Source: Pseudomonas sp. M47T1 (lineage in GTDB: Bacteria; Pseudomonadota; Gammaproteobacteria; Pseudomonadales; Pseudomonadaceae). From it: a stretch of DNA of 64,000 nt. The notes under the pieces are model-generated. The model saw only the letters and a list, made by a program, of their open reading frames with translations, was not told the DNA's origin and did no database searches. The DNA lies in the NCBI RefSeq assembly GCF_000263855.1, contig NZ_AJWX01000001.1, forward strand, positions 124,001 to 188,000, written 5' to 3'. The translations under genes were made by a program, and so were the position numbers. This document shows, in pieces, positions 26,352-35,526 of the stretch. The stretch's first letter is position 1. The number at the start of each line of letters is the position of its first letter.

Positions 26352-27407
26352 ATGAAGCCACTGCATAATCTGCTTGCCGTCACCTTGGGCCTGACGCTGG
26401 CCAGCTCGGTCTTCGCCACCGAGCTCAAACACTGGCCGGCGGCACAGGCCAAACAGCTCGACGCGATGATTGCCGCCAATGCCAACAAAGGCAATTACGC
26501 GGTGTTCGACATGGACAACACCAGCTACCGCTACGATGTGGAGGAGTCGTTGCTGCCGTACCTGGAGAACAAGGGCATCCTGACCCGCGAGAAGCTCGAC
26601 CCGTCGCTGAAACTGATCCCGTTCAAGGACACGGCCGGCCACAAGGAAAGCCTGTTCAGCTACTACTATCGCCTGTGCGAAGTGGACGACATGGTCTGCT
26701 ACCCGTGGGTGGCGCAGGTGTTTTCCGGTTTCACCCTGCAGCAGCTCAAGAGTTATGTCGATGAGATGATGGCGTCAGGGAAACCGATCCCCACCACCTA
26801 TTTCGAAGGTGATGTGGTCAAGAACATGGACGTGCAGCCGCCGAAGGTCTTCACCGGCCAAGCCGAGCTGTACAACAAGCTGATGGAAAACGGCATCGAC
26901 GTCTACGTAGTGACCGCCGCTTCCGAGGAGCTGGTGCGCATGATCGCCGCCGACCCCAAGTACGGCTACAACGTGAAACCGCAGAACGTCATCGGCGTGA
27001 GCACCTTGCTCAAGGACCCGAAGACCGGCGAGCTGACCACCGCACGCAAGCAGATCGAAGCGGGTAAATATGACCCCAAGGCCAACATGGGCCTGGAAGT
27101 GACCCCGTACCTGTGGACCCCGGCCACCTGGATGGCGGGCAAGCAGGCGGCGATCCTGACCTATATCGATCAGTGGAAAAAACCGGTTTTGGTGGGGGGC
27201 GACACGCCATCCAGTGACGGCTACATGCTGTTCCACAGCGTGGATGTGGCCAAGGGCGGCGTGCACCTGTGGGTGAACCGCAAGGCCAAGTACATGGACC
27301 AGCTGAACGGCATGATCAGCAAGAACGCGGCCGCGCAGGCCAAGGAAGGGTTGCCGGTGACGGCAGACAAGAACTGGGTGATCGTGAAACCGGAAGACAT
27401 TCAATAA
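26352..27407 (+). CDS. pchP: Phosphorylcholine phosphatase
   Basis: PchP releases choline from phosphorylcholine in the periplasm, letting the cell use host or environmental phosphatidylcholine breakdown products. The 351-residue protein has a signal peptide (about 1-22, ending VFA) and HAD motif I AVFDMDNTSYRYD with nucleophile Asp in DMDNT. Motif II lies in VVTAASEEL, and GGDTPSSDGYML carries the acidic motif IV. The sequence resembles P. aeruginosa PchP (PA5292) along its length. GGGGAG precedes the ATG at 26352. The upstream 250 bp are unusually AT-rich. Confidence 0.9.
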   Translation: MKPLHNLLAVTLGLTLASSVFATELKHWPAAQAKQLDAMIAANANKGNYAVFDMDNTSYRYDVEESLLPYLENKGILTREKLDPSLKLIPFKDTAGHKESLFSYYYRLCEVDDMVCYPWVAQVFSGFTLQQLKSYVDEMMASGKPIPTTYFEGDVVKNMDVQPPKVFTGQAELYNKLMENGIDVYVVTAASEELVRMIAADPKYGYNVKPQNVIGVSTLLKDPKTGELTTARKQIEAGKYDPKANMGLEVTPYLWTPATWMAGKQAAILTYIDQWKKPVLVGGDTPSSDGYMLFHSVDVAKGGVHLWVNRKAKYMDQLNGMISKNAAAQAKEGLPVTADKNWVIVKPEDIQ

Positions 27408-27422
27408 ATCCTGGCCGCACCG

Positions 27423-27457
27423 CAAACGTGTAGGAGCGGCCCGCTCCTACACGTTTG
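27423..27457. repeat. 17-bp inverted repeat after pchP (bidirectional terminator or REP)
   Basis: CAAACGTGTAGGAGCGG at 27423-27439 is followed, after one base, by its exact inverse at 27441-27457. It is between the stops of pchP and the convergent ilvD, so it can form a stem in either transcript. The GTAGGAGCGG core relates it to the other REP elements. Confidence 0.75.
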
Positions 27458-27478
27458 GGGCGCGACCTTGAGGCCGGC

Positions 27479-29320
27479 TTACAGCCCGTCGAGCATCGCC
27501 TTGTTGCGCACAGCGCCTTTGTCGGCGCTGGTCGCCAACAGGGCGTAGGCCTTCAGCGCGGTGGTCACCTTGCGTGGGCGGACTTCGACCGGCTTCCAGC
27601 CTTTCTTGTCCTGTTCCACGCGGCGCGCCGCCAGTTCTTCATCGCTGACCAGCAGGTTGATCGAACGGTTGGGAATGTCGATCAGCACCTTGTCACCGTC
27701 CTGCACCAGGCCGATGGCGCCGCCAGCAGCGGCTTCCGGCGAAGCGTGGCCGATGGACAGGCCGGAGGTACCGCCCGAGAAACGGCCGTCGGTCAGCAGT
27801 GCACAGGCTTTGCCCAGGCCTTTGGACTTCAGGTACGAGGTGGGGTACAGCATTTCCTGCATGCCCGGGCCGCCTTTCGGGCCTTCGTAGCGGATGATGA
27901 CGATGTCGCCTTCCTTCACTTCGTCGGCGAGGATGCCGCGCACGGCGCTGTCCTGGCTTTCGAAGATCTTGGCGTTGCCTTCGAACACATGGATGGACTC
28001 ATCCACGCCGGCGGTTTTCACCACGCAGCCGTCCAGGGCGATGTTGCCGTACAGCACGGCCAGGCCGCCCTCTTTCGAATAGGCGTGCTCGAAGCTGCGG
28101 ATGCAACCGTTCTCGCGATCGTCGTCCAGGCTTTCCCAGCGGGTCGACTGGCTGAACGCCGTCTGGGTCGGGATACCGGCCGGGCCCGCCTTGAAGAAGT
28201 GGTGGACCGCTTCGTCGTTGGTCTGGGTGATGTCCCACTTGGCGATGGCTTCTTCCATGCTGCGGCTGTGCACGGTCGGCAGGTCGGTGTGCAGCAGGCC
28301 GCCACGGGCCAGCGAACCGAGGATGCTGAAGATGCCGCCAGCACGGTGTACGTCTTCCATGTGGTACTTCTGGATGTTCGGCGCCACTTTGCACAGTTGC
28401 GGTACCACACGGGACAGGCGGTCGATGTCGCGCAGGTCGAAGGCGATCTCGGCTTCCTGGGCGGCGGCCAGCAAGTGCAGGATGGTGTTGGTGGAACCGC
28501 CCATGGCGATGTCCAGCATCATGGCGTTCTCGAACGCCTTGAAGTTGGCAATGTTGCGCGGCAGTACCGAATCATCGTTTTCGATGTAGTAACGCTGGCA
28601 CAGCTCGACGATAGTGCGGCCGGCCTGCAGGAACAGCTGTTCGCGGTCGCTGTGGGTGGCCAGGGTCGAACCGTTGCCCGGCAGGGCCAGGCCCAGGGCT
28701 TCGGTCAGGCAGTTCATGGAGTTGGCGGTGAACATGCCCGAGCACGAACCGCAGGTAGGGCAGGCGCTACGCTCGTATTCAGCGACTTTCTCGTCAGAAG
28801 CGCTGGAATCGGCGGCGATGACCATGGCGTCTACCAGGTCCAGGCCGTGGCTGGCCAGTTTGGTCTTGCCGGCTTCCATCGGGCCGCCGGACACGAAGAT
28901 CACCGGGATATTCAGGCGCAGGGCGGCCATCAGCATGCCGGGGGTGATCTTGTCGCAGTTGGAAATGCACACGATGGCGTCGGCGCAGTGGGCGTTGACC
29001 ATGTATTCCACGGAGTCGGCGATGATCTCGCGGCTCGGCAGGGAATACAGCATGCCGTCATGGCCCATGGCGATGCCGTCGTCGACCGCGATGGTGTTGA
29101 ATTCCTTCGCCACGCCACCGGCGCGTTCGATCTCGCGGGCTACCAACTGGCCCAGGTCCTTCAGGTGCACGTGCCCCGGGACGAACTGGGTGAACGAGTT
29201 GGCGATGGCGATGATCGGCTTCTTGAAGTCGGCGTCCTTCATCCCCGTGGCGCGCCACAGGGCGCGGGCGCCGGCCATGTTGCGGCCGTGGGTGGACGTT
29301 TTCGAACGATAGTCAGGCAT
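27479..29320 (-). CDS. ilvD: Dihydroxy-acid dehydratase
   Basis: IlvD dehydrates dihydroxyisovalerate and dihydroxymethylvalerate in valine, leucine and isoleucine synthesis, complementing ilvA in this window. The 613 residues are full length. Iron-sulfur cysteines lie in the [10 protein letters not shown] and [20 protein letters not shown] segments; the C-terminal [20 protein letters not shown] signature is present. GGAG precedes the ATG at 29320. Confidence 0.98.
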   Translation of the reverse strand: MPDYRSKTSTHGRNMAGARALWRATGMKDADFKKPIIAIANSFTQFVPGHVHLKDLGQLVAREIERAGGVAKEFNTIAVDDGIAMGHDGMLYSLPSREIIADSVEYMVNAHCADAIVCISNCDKITPGMLMAALRLNIPVIFVSGGPMEAGKTKLASHGLDLVDAMVIAADSSASDEKVAEYERSACPTCGSCSGMFTANSMNCLTEALGLALPGNGSTLATHSDREQLFLQAGRTIVELCQRYYIENDDSVLPRNIANFKAFENAMMLDIAMGGSTNTILHLLAAAQEAEIAFDLRDIDRLSRVVPQLCKVAPNIQKYHMEDVHRAGGIFSILGSLARGGLLHTDLPTVHSRSMEEAIAKWDITQTNDEAVHHFFKAGPAGIPTQTAFSQSTRWESLDDDRENGCIRSFEHAYSKEGGLAVLYGNIALDGCVVKTAGVDESIHVFEGNAKIFESQDSAVRGILADEVKEGDIVIIRYEGPKGGPGMQEMLYPTSYLKSKGLGKACALLTDGRFSGGTSGLSIGHASPEAAAGGAIGLVQDGDKVLIDIPNRSINLLVSDEELAARRVEQDKKGWKPVEVRPRKVTTALKAYALLATSADKGAVRNKAMLDGL

Positions 29321-29643
29321 GGAGCACTCCGGGCGGCTAATCAGGTATCAGTAAGGGAGTGAGCTTCTCTTGTCCTTTGCAGCGGCGACAGGTAGCTGCC
29401 ACTGCGGATGAGGTCGGTGACGCTGCAGGATCGCTGCGCGCTCGACCGGAGCTCATAAACCCGCCGGGGGATGATTGGCGATGAATAAGCCGATTCTACA
29501 CCGCTGGCGGCGGGATGGAATGGCGAGACCGATCAGCAACGCGCTTGTAGGACATTTCTGAATTTGCGCCGATGGGTGTTCCAGCCTTGTTGGCCTGACT
29601 ATTATCCCTGCGCCGCATGTGCGGCTGACGAGATGACATCCCC
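29321..29643. other. Intergenic region between ilvD and the MgtE-like gene
   Basis: Together with the leader up to 29768 this is a 448-bp gap between divergent genes. It has no convincing coding frame. It must hold the ilvD promoter on the minus strand and the promoter of the transporter on the plus strand; I cannot place either with confidence. A small perfect hairpin (GCCGC / GCGGC at 29612-29625) lies about 20 bp before the upstream ORF. Confidence 0.6.
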
Positions 29644-29724
29644 ATGGACCTCCCCAGTTTAAGTTCCTCCGAGAACCACATTCTGGCACCGACCGCAGCG
29701 GCGGCGGGCCTGCCTGTGAGCTGA
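29644..29724 (+). CDS. Candidate 26-residue leader peptide upstream of the MgtE-like gene
   Basis: An ATG at 29644 opens a 26-codon frame that begins MDLPSLSSSE and closes at TGA 29722-29724, 44 bp before the transporter start. It has three prolines, a Ser-rich start and an Ala-rich end. GAG at 29630-29632 is a weak ribosome-binding site. Its last codons overlap the left arm of the hairpin at 29700-29756, the arrangement expected of a regulatory upstream ORF. Nothing proves it is translated. Confidence 0.4.
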   Translation: MDLPSLSSSENHILAPTAAAAGLPVS

Positions 29725-29756
29725 CGCGTCCGCTCGCCAGGCAGCCCCGCGCCGCC
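29700..29756 (+). promoter_or_regulatory. Leader hairpin abutting the ribosome-binding site of the MgtE-like gene
   Basis: GGCGGCGGGCCTGCCTG at 29700-29716 pairs, with a two-base bulge, to 29738-29756. The right arm ends where the TGGAG ribosome-binding site (29757-29761) begins. No T run follows, so translation control or Rho access is more likely than intrinsic termination. It does not match an M-box or yybP-ykoY riboswitch that I can recognise. Confidence 0.45.
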
Positions 29757-29768
29757 TGGAGACACACA

Positions 29769-30494
29769 ATGACCACTTTTACCCTTGCGCAACACGACGC
29801 ATCCTTCGCCCACCTGTCCGCCGCCGACATCGCTGCCCACCTGCAGGCATTGCCCGAAGACAAACGCTCCGACGTACTGAGTCGCCTTGAAACGGAGGCC
29901 GTAGTGGAGGCCACCGAGGACTTCCACAAAGGCGCGCTGATTTCCACGCCCCTGGGCAACCTTGGCACCGCCACCGTCGGCTTGCTGTACCGCAAGCGCG
30001 TGTTGTGGCTGGTGCTGTTGGTGTTCGGCAACCTGTTCTCCGGCGCCGGCATAGCCGCCTTCGAGGACGTTATCGCCGCCAACATCGTGCTGGTGTTCTT
30101 CCTGCCGCTGCTGGTGGACAGCGGCGGCAACGCCGGCGCCCAGTCGGCCACCCTGATGGTGCGCGCCCTGGCCACCGGCGAGGTGGTCATGAAAGACTGG
30201 TTGCGCTTGCTGTGGCGCGAATGCTTCGTGGCCCTGGCCCTGGGCATCACCATGGCCGTCGCCGTAGCCCTGCTGGGCGCGGCCCGGGGCGGCTGGGACA
30301 TCTCCATGGTAGTGGCCGGCAGCATGTTGATCATCGTGCTGGTGGGAAGCCTGATCGGCATGAGCCTGCCCTTCCTGTTCAGCCGCCTGAACATGGACCC
30401 GGCGGTGGCCAGCGGGCCGTTGATCACCTCGATTGCCGATGCGGCGGGGGTGTTGGTGTACTTCGGGATTGCGTCGGTGGTTTTGCAGCTGTGA
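29769..30494 (+). CDS. Short MgtE-like divalent cation transporter lacking CBS domains
   Basis: The 241-residue protein has a short stub of the MgtE N domain (SAADIAAHLQALPEDKRSDV) joined directly to a five-helix MgtE transmembrane domain. The pore signature DSGGNAGAQSATLMVRAL and the closing GPLITSIADAAG motif with its conserved aspartate are kept. Classic MgtE is about 450 residues and has two CBS domains that gate the channel by Mg2+; those are absent here. It is probably a Mg2+ or other divalent cation transporter of the half-MgtE type, with regulation moved elsewhere. Confidence 0.8.
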   Translation: MTTFTLAQHDASFAHLSAADIAAHLQALPEDKRSDVLSRLETEAVVEATEDFHKGALISTPLGNLGTATVGLLYRKRVLWLVLLVFGNLFSGAGIAAFEDVIAANIVLVFFLPLLVDSGGNAGAQSATLMVRALATGEVVMKDWLRLLWRECFVALALGITMAVAVALLGAARGGWDISMVVAGSMLIIVLVGSLIGMSLPFLFSRLNMDPAVASGPLITSIADAAGVLVYFGIASVVLQL

Positions 30495-30514
30495 CCTAGG
30501 CGCTGAACCCGAGC

Positions 30515-30605
30515 GTAGCCGCTGTCGCAGGCTGCGCTGGCCCTGTGCCTCGCTGGAAATTTCCGGTGCAGGATAGGGCCAGCGCAGCCTGGCGGCAGCG
30601 GCTAC
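30515..30605. repeat. REP inverted pair overlapping the end of the MFS pseudogene
   Basis: Arm 30515-30544 (starting GTAGCCGCTGTCGCAGGCTG) and arm 30575-30605 are inverted copies with a few mismatches. The right arm contains CTA at 30602-30604, which on the minus strand is the TAG stop of the MFS gene. It lies between convergent genes. Confidence 0.75.
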
Positions 30606-31768
30606 CGTTTTGCGTATAGGCGCGTGACGGTGATGAGACCTGCCAGGCAGAGCACCAGAAAGACCATTCCCAGCACCCATTCAAAATCCCCGGCCACCAA
30701 ACTGATCGCCGCACTCCCCACCCCACCCGCGGCCAATACCAGCGTATTCAATACCGAGGCCGACGCCCCGGCGCTTGCCGGTACCAACTCCATTGCCCGA
30801 GACGTAGCGGCTGGGCGGGCGATGGTGGTGCCGGCGGTGCAGATCATCATGGGCAGCAATACGGTGGCCACGCTGCGCTCGGTGAGGGCGGACAATGCCA
30901 GCAACGTGACGCCTGCCAGACCGATTAGGACTAGCCCGGTGTTCAGTTGCAGGCGGTGGCTGACGCTGTGGCTCATGCGGCTGGCGATCAGGCCGCCTGC
31001 TACGTAGGCAACGCCGTAGCTGAGCAGGGTCAGGCCGAATTGCAGTTGGGTGAGCTGCATGTGCTCGAGAAAGATCAGCGGTGAGAGGGCGATGAAGGCG
31101 AAGTGGCAGGTGAACGCGATAGCGGCGATCAGTGAGAAGCCCATGAAGGCGGGGTGCCAAAGCAGTTCGCGGTAGGCGCCGATCAGCCCTTTGGTCTGAC
31201 GATTGGCGCCGCGGGTGGGCGGCAGGATGCGGACGGCCTGGATCAGTACCAGCAGGGCGATCAGGGCGAACAGATAGAAGCTGGCCTGCCAGCCGGCCAG
31301 ATGCTGCAACAGTGCGCCGACCAAGGGCGAAGTGGAGATGAAAACGCCGCCGGCGCTGGTGACCAGGATGCGGGTGCGTTCGCGTTCTTTATCCTGAAAC
31401 AGGTCTTGCACCAGGGCGTTGAGCAGCACGAAGCAGCCGCAGCCGATGGCTTGCAGGATACGGAAGATCATGAAGGGGATGAACTGTGTGGCGTTGGCGC
31501 AACCCACAGCTCCAAGGATGGAAATGGCCAGTCCCAGGACCAGCAGTCCCTTGCGGCCGATTCAGTCGGACAGCGGGCCGAGGAAGAATTGCGAGATGGC
31601 GACGCCCAGGGCGAACAGGCTGATGGAGAGGGCTATGTCGCTGGAAGGTGTGGCGAAGTGATTGGACAGGGCGGGGAAGGAAGGGAGGATGACGTCGAGG
31701 GGGAAGACGCCGAGCAGGACCATGGCCAGAAGCAGGGTCAGGATGGAGCGTTTTTGCGGGGTGGGCAT
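30602..31768 (-). pseudogene. Bcr/CflA-type MFS drug transporter interrupted by one in-frame TGA
   Basis: One frame runs 31768 to 30602 and would encode about 388 residues with 12 membrane segments. A TGA at 31562-31564 falls right after GPLSD, and the same frame continues as IGRKGLLVLGLAIS. The loop 2-3 signature of the family reads GPLSDRxGRK, so the stop replaces the motif arginine, most simply by CGA to TGA. No frame change is needed. The start at 31768 follows AAGG. Either the gene is recently inactivated, or only a 68-residue stub and possibly an internally initiated remainder are made; a sequencing error is the other explanation. Confidence 0.85.
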
Positions 31769-31911
31769 GAGAAGAGCCTTTTTCGACAAAGGCTACGGGG
31801 TTGCGCGATCGGAGGCGATAGCGGCGGGTTAGCGAAATTTCCCAAATGTTTGTAGGGTTTTTCCCTCTTATGCTAGAGGCAGACTCGGCACTGCACCCCG
31901 TCAATCGTGTT

Positions 31912-31981
31912 GCCTGCATCGCGGCCAAGGCCGGCGCCTACCACGGACGGCGTAGGAGCCGACTTTAGTCGCGATGCAGGC
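31912..31981. repeat. REP inverted pair between the MFS pseudogene and rlmI
   Basis: The arms at 31912-31941 and 31952-31981 are imperfect inverted copies sharing GCCTGCATCGCG outside and GTAGG near the loop. The pair ends 10 bp before the 3' end of rlmI and could serve as its terminator. Confidence 0.65.
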
Positions 31982-31990
31982 GACGCGGTT

Positions 31991-33187
31991 TTAGCTGTTA
32001 GGCAGCAACCGGCACGTAATGCTCTTGATGTAGCGCGTCTCCGGAATAGCCGGGTGCACCGGATGGTCCGGGCCCTGGCCGCCGCGTTCCAGCAGCTGGA
32101 TGTTGCGGTCCAGGTGGCGGGCGCTGGTCAGCAGGATGTTCTGCAGGTCGTCTTCAGGCAGGTGCATGGAGCACGAAGCGCTGACCAGGATGCCGTCTTT
32201 GCTGAGCAGACGCATGGCCTGTTCGTTCAGGCGGCGGTAGGCGCCTTCGCCGTTTTTCAGGTCTTTCTTGCGCTTGATGAAAGCGGGCGGGTCGGCGACG
32301 ATCACGTCGAAGCGCTCTTCCGAGGCCTTGAGTTGCTTGAGGGCTTCGAACACGTCGCCTTCAACGCAGGTGACTTTCTCGGCGAAGCCGTTCAGCGCGG
32401 CGTTGCGCTCCACACCGTCCAGGGCGAAGCCCGAGGCGTCGACGCAGAACACTTCGCTGGCGCCGAAGGCACCGGCTTGCACGCCCCAGCCACCGATGTA
32501 GCTGAACAGGTCGAGCACGCGCTTGCCTTTGACGTACGGGGCCAGGCGGGCGCGGTTCATGCGGTGGTCGTAGAACCAGCCGGTCTTCTGGCCTTCCATG
32601 ACCGGGGCCTGGAATTTCACGCCATTCTCTTCCAGGTCAACCCACTCCGGCACCACGCCGAAGGCGGTCTCCACGTAGCGTTCCAAGCCTTCGGCGTCAC
32701 GGGCGGCCGAGTCGTTCTTGAACAGGATGCCGCTTGGCTTGATCACCTGGATCAGCGCAGCCATGACGTCGGCCTTGTGCTGTTCCATGGTGGCCGAGGC
32801 CAGTTGCACGACCAGGATGTCGCCGAAACGGTCGACCACCAGGCCCGGCAGCAAGTCGGAATCGCCGTATACCAGGCGGTAGAACGGCTTGTCGAAAAGG
32901 CGCTCGCGCAGCGACAGGCAGACGTTGAGGCGGTGCACCAGCAGCGACTTGTCCAGCGGCAGCTTGGCGTCGCGCGACAGCAGGCGGGCGCAGATCAGGT
33001 TGTTCGGGCTCATGGCCACGATGCCCAGTGGCTTGCCACCGGCGGCTTCGAGCACGGCCTGGTCGCCGGCCTTGAAACCATGCAGGGGCGTGGCGGCTAC
33101 GTCGATCTCGTTGCTGTAGACCCACAGGTGACCGGCGCGCAGGCGGCGGTCGGCATTGGCTTTGAGGCGAAGGCTGGGCAGGGACAT
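31991..33187 (-). CDS. rlmI: 23S rRNA (cytosine-C5)-methyltransferase, RlmI family
   Basis: The 398-residue class I SAM-dependent methyltransferase has an N-terminal PUA-like domain (about 1-75, ADRRLRAGHLWVYSNEI) typical of RlmI. The SAM-binding VLDLFSYIGGWGVQAGAFGA and the catalytic ADPPAFIKRKKDL motifs follow, and a conserved Cys lies in SASCSMHL. In E. coli RlmI makes m5C1962 in 23S rRNA. The start at 33187 is chosen by CGGAG upstream and by homology; the open frame extends farther without conserved sequence. Confidence 0.87.
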   Translation of the reverse strand: MSLPSLRLKANADRRLRAGHLWVYSNEIDVAATPLHGFKAGDQAVLEAAGGKPLGIVAMSPNNLICARLLSRDAKLPLDKSLLVHRLNVCLSLRERLFDKPFYRLVYGDSDLLPGLVVDRFGDILVVQLASATMEQHKADVMAALIQVIKPSGILFKNDSAARDAEGLERYVETAFGVVPEWVDLEENGVKFQAPVMEGQKTGWFYDHRMNRARLAPYVKGKRVLDLFSYIGGWGVQAGAFGASEVFCVDASGFALDGVERNAALNGFAEKVTCVEGDVFEALKQLKASEERFDVIVADPPAFIKRKKDLKNGEGAYRRLNEQAMRLLSKDGILVSASCSMHLPEDDLQNILLTSARHLDRNIQLLERGGQGPDHPVHPAIPETRYIKSITCRLLPNS

Positions 33188-33357
33188 GAAGTCGCTCCGG
33201 GGAAAAAAGAGCGGGAGTATAGCGTGTAACGTCAGATGGAGGTTTACCCGAAGATCGACGGCGTAGCCGCTGCCGCTAATCATGAAGAAATAGCTAGCGG
33301 TTGTGCCAGCGCCGCCGGGAGGGGTTAAAATCGCCCCTCAGCCCAGAGTAAGTACTT

Positions 33358-34224
33358 ATGTCCCAAGAGTTATCAGAAGAGCAGATCCAGCAGGCCTTGC
33401 AAGGGATCAGCGTACCGCCCCAACCGCAGATCATGGTGGACCTGCAGATGGAGCAGTACATGCCCGACCCGGACCTGGAAGTGATTGCCCGGCTGATAGC
33501 GCAAGACCCGGGGTTGTCTGGCGCCCTGCTGAAAATCGTCAACTCGCCCTATTACGGCCTGACCAACAAGATTGCTTCGATCCAGCGCGCGGTAAACCTG
33601 CTGGGCAGCCGCTCCATTATCAACCTGATCAACGCCCAGTCGATCAAAGGCGAGATGAGCGACGAGACCATCGTCACCCTCAACCGTTTCTGGGACACCG
33701 CCCAGGACGTGGCCATGACCTGCCTGACGCTGGCCAAGCGCATCGGCTCCCAGGCCGTGGACGAGGCGTATGCGCTGGGGTTGTTCCACGATTGCGGCAT
33801 CCCGCTGATGCTCAAGCGCTTCCCCGACTATATGAGCACCCTGGAAAAGGCCTACGCCAATGCCGGGCCGCAATGGCGTATCGTCGACACCGAGAACCAG
33901 GTGTACAACACCAATCACTCGGTGGTGGGCTATTACACCGCCAAGTCCTGGCGCCTGCCCGAGCACCTGGGCAACGCTATCGCCAACCATCACAACGCCC
34001 TGGCGATCTTCAGCGACGACTCCAACCGCAACAGCCAGTTGAAAAACCTGCTGGCAATCCTGAAGATGGCCGAACACATCTGTTCGTCGTACCGCGTGCT
34101 GGGCAACCAGAACGCCGACCACGAATGGGACAGCATCAGCCATCTGGTGCTCGATTACGTGGGCCTTTCGGACTACGACTTCGAGAACCTGAAGGAATCC
34201 ATCCGCGAGTTGGGCGCCCGCTGA
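33358..34224 (+). CDS. HDOD domain signalling protein
   Basis: This is a 288-residue single-domain HDOD protein (residues ~20-215) with LIAQDPGLSGALLKIVNSPYY and ALGLFHDCGIPLMLK, the latter keeping an HD pair (His-Asp). HDOD proteins are non-canonical HD relatives in signalling and stress pathways without proven enzyme activity in most cases. There are no extra GGDEF or EAL domains. It is 30 bp upstream of mutM in the same direction. Confidence 0.85.
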   Translation: MSQELSEEQIQQALQGISVPPQPQIMVDLQMEQYMPDPDLEVIARLIAQDPGLSGALLKIVNSPYYGLTNKIASIQRAVNLLGSRSIINLINAQSIKGEMSDETIVTLNRFWDTAQDVAMTCLTLAKRIGSQAVDEAYALGLFHDCGIPLMLKRFPDYMSTLEKAYANAGPQWRIVDTENQVYNTNHSVVGYYTAKSWRLPEHLGNAIANHHNALAIFSDDSNRNSQLKNLLAILKMAEHICSSYRVLGNQNADHEWDSISHLVLDYVGLSDYDFENLKESIRELGAR

Positions 34225-34254
34225 TATCGCCCGCCGCCTTGCACAGAGCCGTCC

Positions 34255-35067
34255 ATGCCTGAATTGCCTGAAGTCGAAACGACCCGCCGGGGCATCGCGC
34301 CCCATCTGGAAGGGCAGCGCGTAAGCCGCGTGATCGTGCGTGATCGGCGCCTACGTTGGCCTATTCCCGAAGATCTGGACGTTCGCCTGTCGGGCCAGAA
34401 GATCATTGGCGTGGAGCGGCGGGCCAAGTACCTGCTGATCAACGCCGAGGTGGGTACGCTGATCAGCCATCTGGGCATGTCTGGCAACCTGCGGTTGGTG
34501 GAGGCGGGGTTGCCGGCGCTCAAGCACGAGCACGTGGACATCGAGCTGGAGTCGGGCCTGGCCCTGCGCTACACCGACCCACGACGTTTCGGCGCGATGC
34601 TGTGGAGCCTGGACCCGCTCAACCATGAGTTGCTGGTGCGCCTGGGCCCCGAGCCGTTGACAGCCCTGTTCGACGGCGAGCGCCTGTTCCAGCTGTCTCG
34701 TGGCAAGAGCATGGCGGTGAAGCCGTTCATCATGGACAACGCCGTGGTGGTGGGGGTGGGCAACATCTACGCCACCGAAGCCCTGTTTGCCGCCGGTATC
34801 GACCCGCGTCGCGAAGCCGGCACCATTTCCCGTGCGCGCTACGTGAAGCTGGGCATTGAGATCAAGCGCATCCTGGCCATGGCTATCGAGCGCGGTGGCA
34901 CCACCTTGCGGGATTTCATCGGCGGCGACGGCCAGCCGGGCTATTTCCAGCAGGAATTGTTTGTGTACGGCCGCGGCGGCGAAATGTGCAAGGTGTGCGG
35001 CAGTACCCTGCGCGAGGTGAAGCTGGGCCAGCGCGCCAGCGTGTACTGCCCACGTTGCCAGAAGTAA
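34255..35067 (+). CDS. mutM: Formamidopyrimidine-DNA glycosylase
   Basis: MutM (Fpg) excises 8-oxoguanine and nicks the resulting abasic site. The 270 residues start [12 protein letters not shown], supplying the catalytic N-terminal Pro (after Met removal) and Glu. Further features are the H2TH region [16 protein letters not shown] and a C-terminal zinc finger with CKVCGS and YCPRCQ. All catalytic residues are present. Confidence 0.97.
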   Translation: MPELPEVETTRRGIAPHLEGQRVSRVIVRDRRLRWPIPEDLDVRLSGQKIIGVERRAKYLLINAEVGTLISHLGMSGNLRLVEAGLPALKHEHVDIELESGLALRYTDPRRFGAMLWSLDPLNHELLVRLGPEPLTALFDGERLFQLSRGKSMAVKPFIMDNAVVVGVGNIYATEALFAAGIDPRREAGTISRARYVKLGIEIKRILAMAIERGGTTLRDFIGGDGQPGYFQQELFVYGRGGEMCKVCGSTLREVKLGQRASVYCPRCQK

Positions 35068-35171
35068 GCGGTTACGGCACAAGCCTGACAAGCGGCGATA
35101 GGCTGATATAGTGAATAATCAGGTGAAAGACCACCACGCCCCAAGTAGCCGCTTCGCTAAAGGACTGTGCC

Positions 35172-35522
35172 ATGAATTGCTTCCGTACCCTCTCGCTCAC
35201 GTTGACGCTGTGCCTGGGCCTGTACGCCTTGCCCAGCCTGGCTGACGACGGCGGGTTGCAGGAAAGCAGCGGCAGTGGCGACCCGGTCTATCAGGTGCAG
35301 AGCCCGCCGGCCTATTCGATGATTGCGGACCTGGTGATCGCCCGCCCCCTGTTGATCGCCGCCACTGCCATCGGCGCGGCCGTGTTTGTGGTATCGCTGC
35401 CGTTTACCGCGCTGGGTGGCAACGTCAAGGACGCTGGCAAGGCCTTGGTGGTCGACCCCGGCAAGGCAGCGTTCGTGCGCTGCCTGGGCTGCACCGGCGA
35501 CGGCTACGGCAAGCACCAGTAA
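35172..35522 (+). CDS. Small exported/membrane protein of unknown function
   Basis: The 116-residue protein has a signal peptide (about 1-24, ending LPSLAD), a middle hydrophobic segment (about 56-78, [20 protein letters not shown]) and a CLGCTG pair near the C-terminus. I do not recognise a domain. A similar small gene lies between mutM and ggt in other pseudomonads as I recall. It converges on ggt with a 4-bp gap. Confidence 0.7.
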   Translation: MNCFRTLSLTLTLCLGLYALPSLADDGGLQESSGSGDPVYQVQSPPAYSMIADLVIARPLLIAATAIGAAVFVVSLPFTALGGNVKDAGKALVVDPGKAAFVRCLGCTGDGYGKHQ

Positions 35523-35526
35523 CTTC

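Noticed and set aside
27455..29362. A 635-codon open frame on the plus strand across ilvD
   Set aside because: Antisense shadow of ilvD; low-complexity translation and no ribosome-binding site.
29600..29768. M-box, yybP-ykoY or other known riboswitch before the MgtE-like gene
   Set aside because: The conserved sequence blocks of these classes are not visible; only a generic strong stem and a short ORF are.
31562..31564. Selenocysteine or programmed readthrough at the MFS TGA
   Set aside because: The position is the motif A arginine in the family, not a redox Cys, and no SECIS-like hairpin is evident downstream; a nonsense change or sequencing error is simpler.
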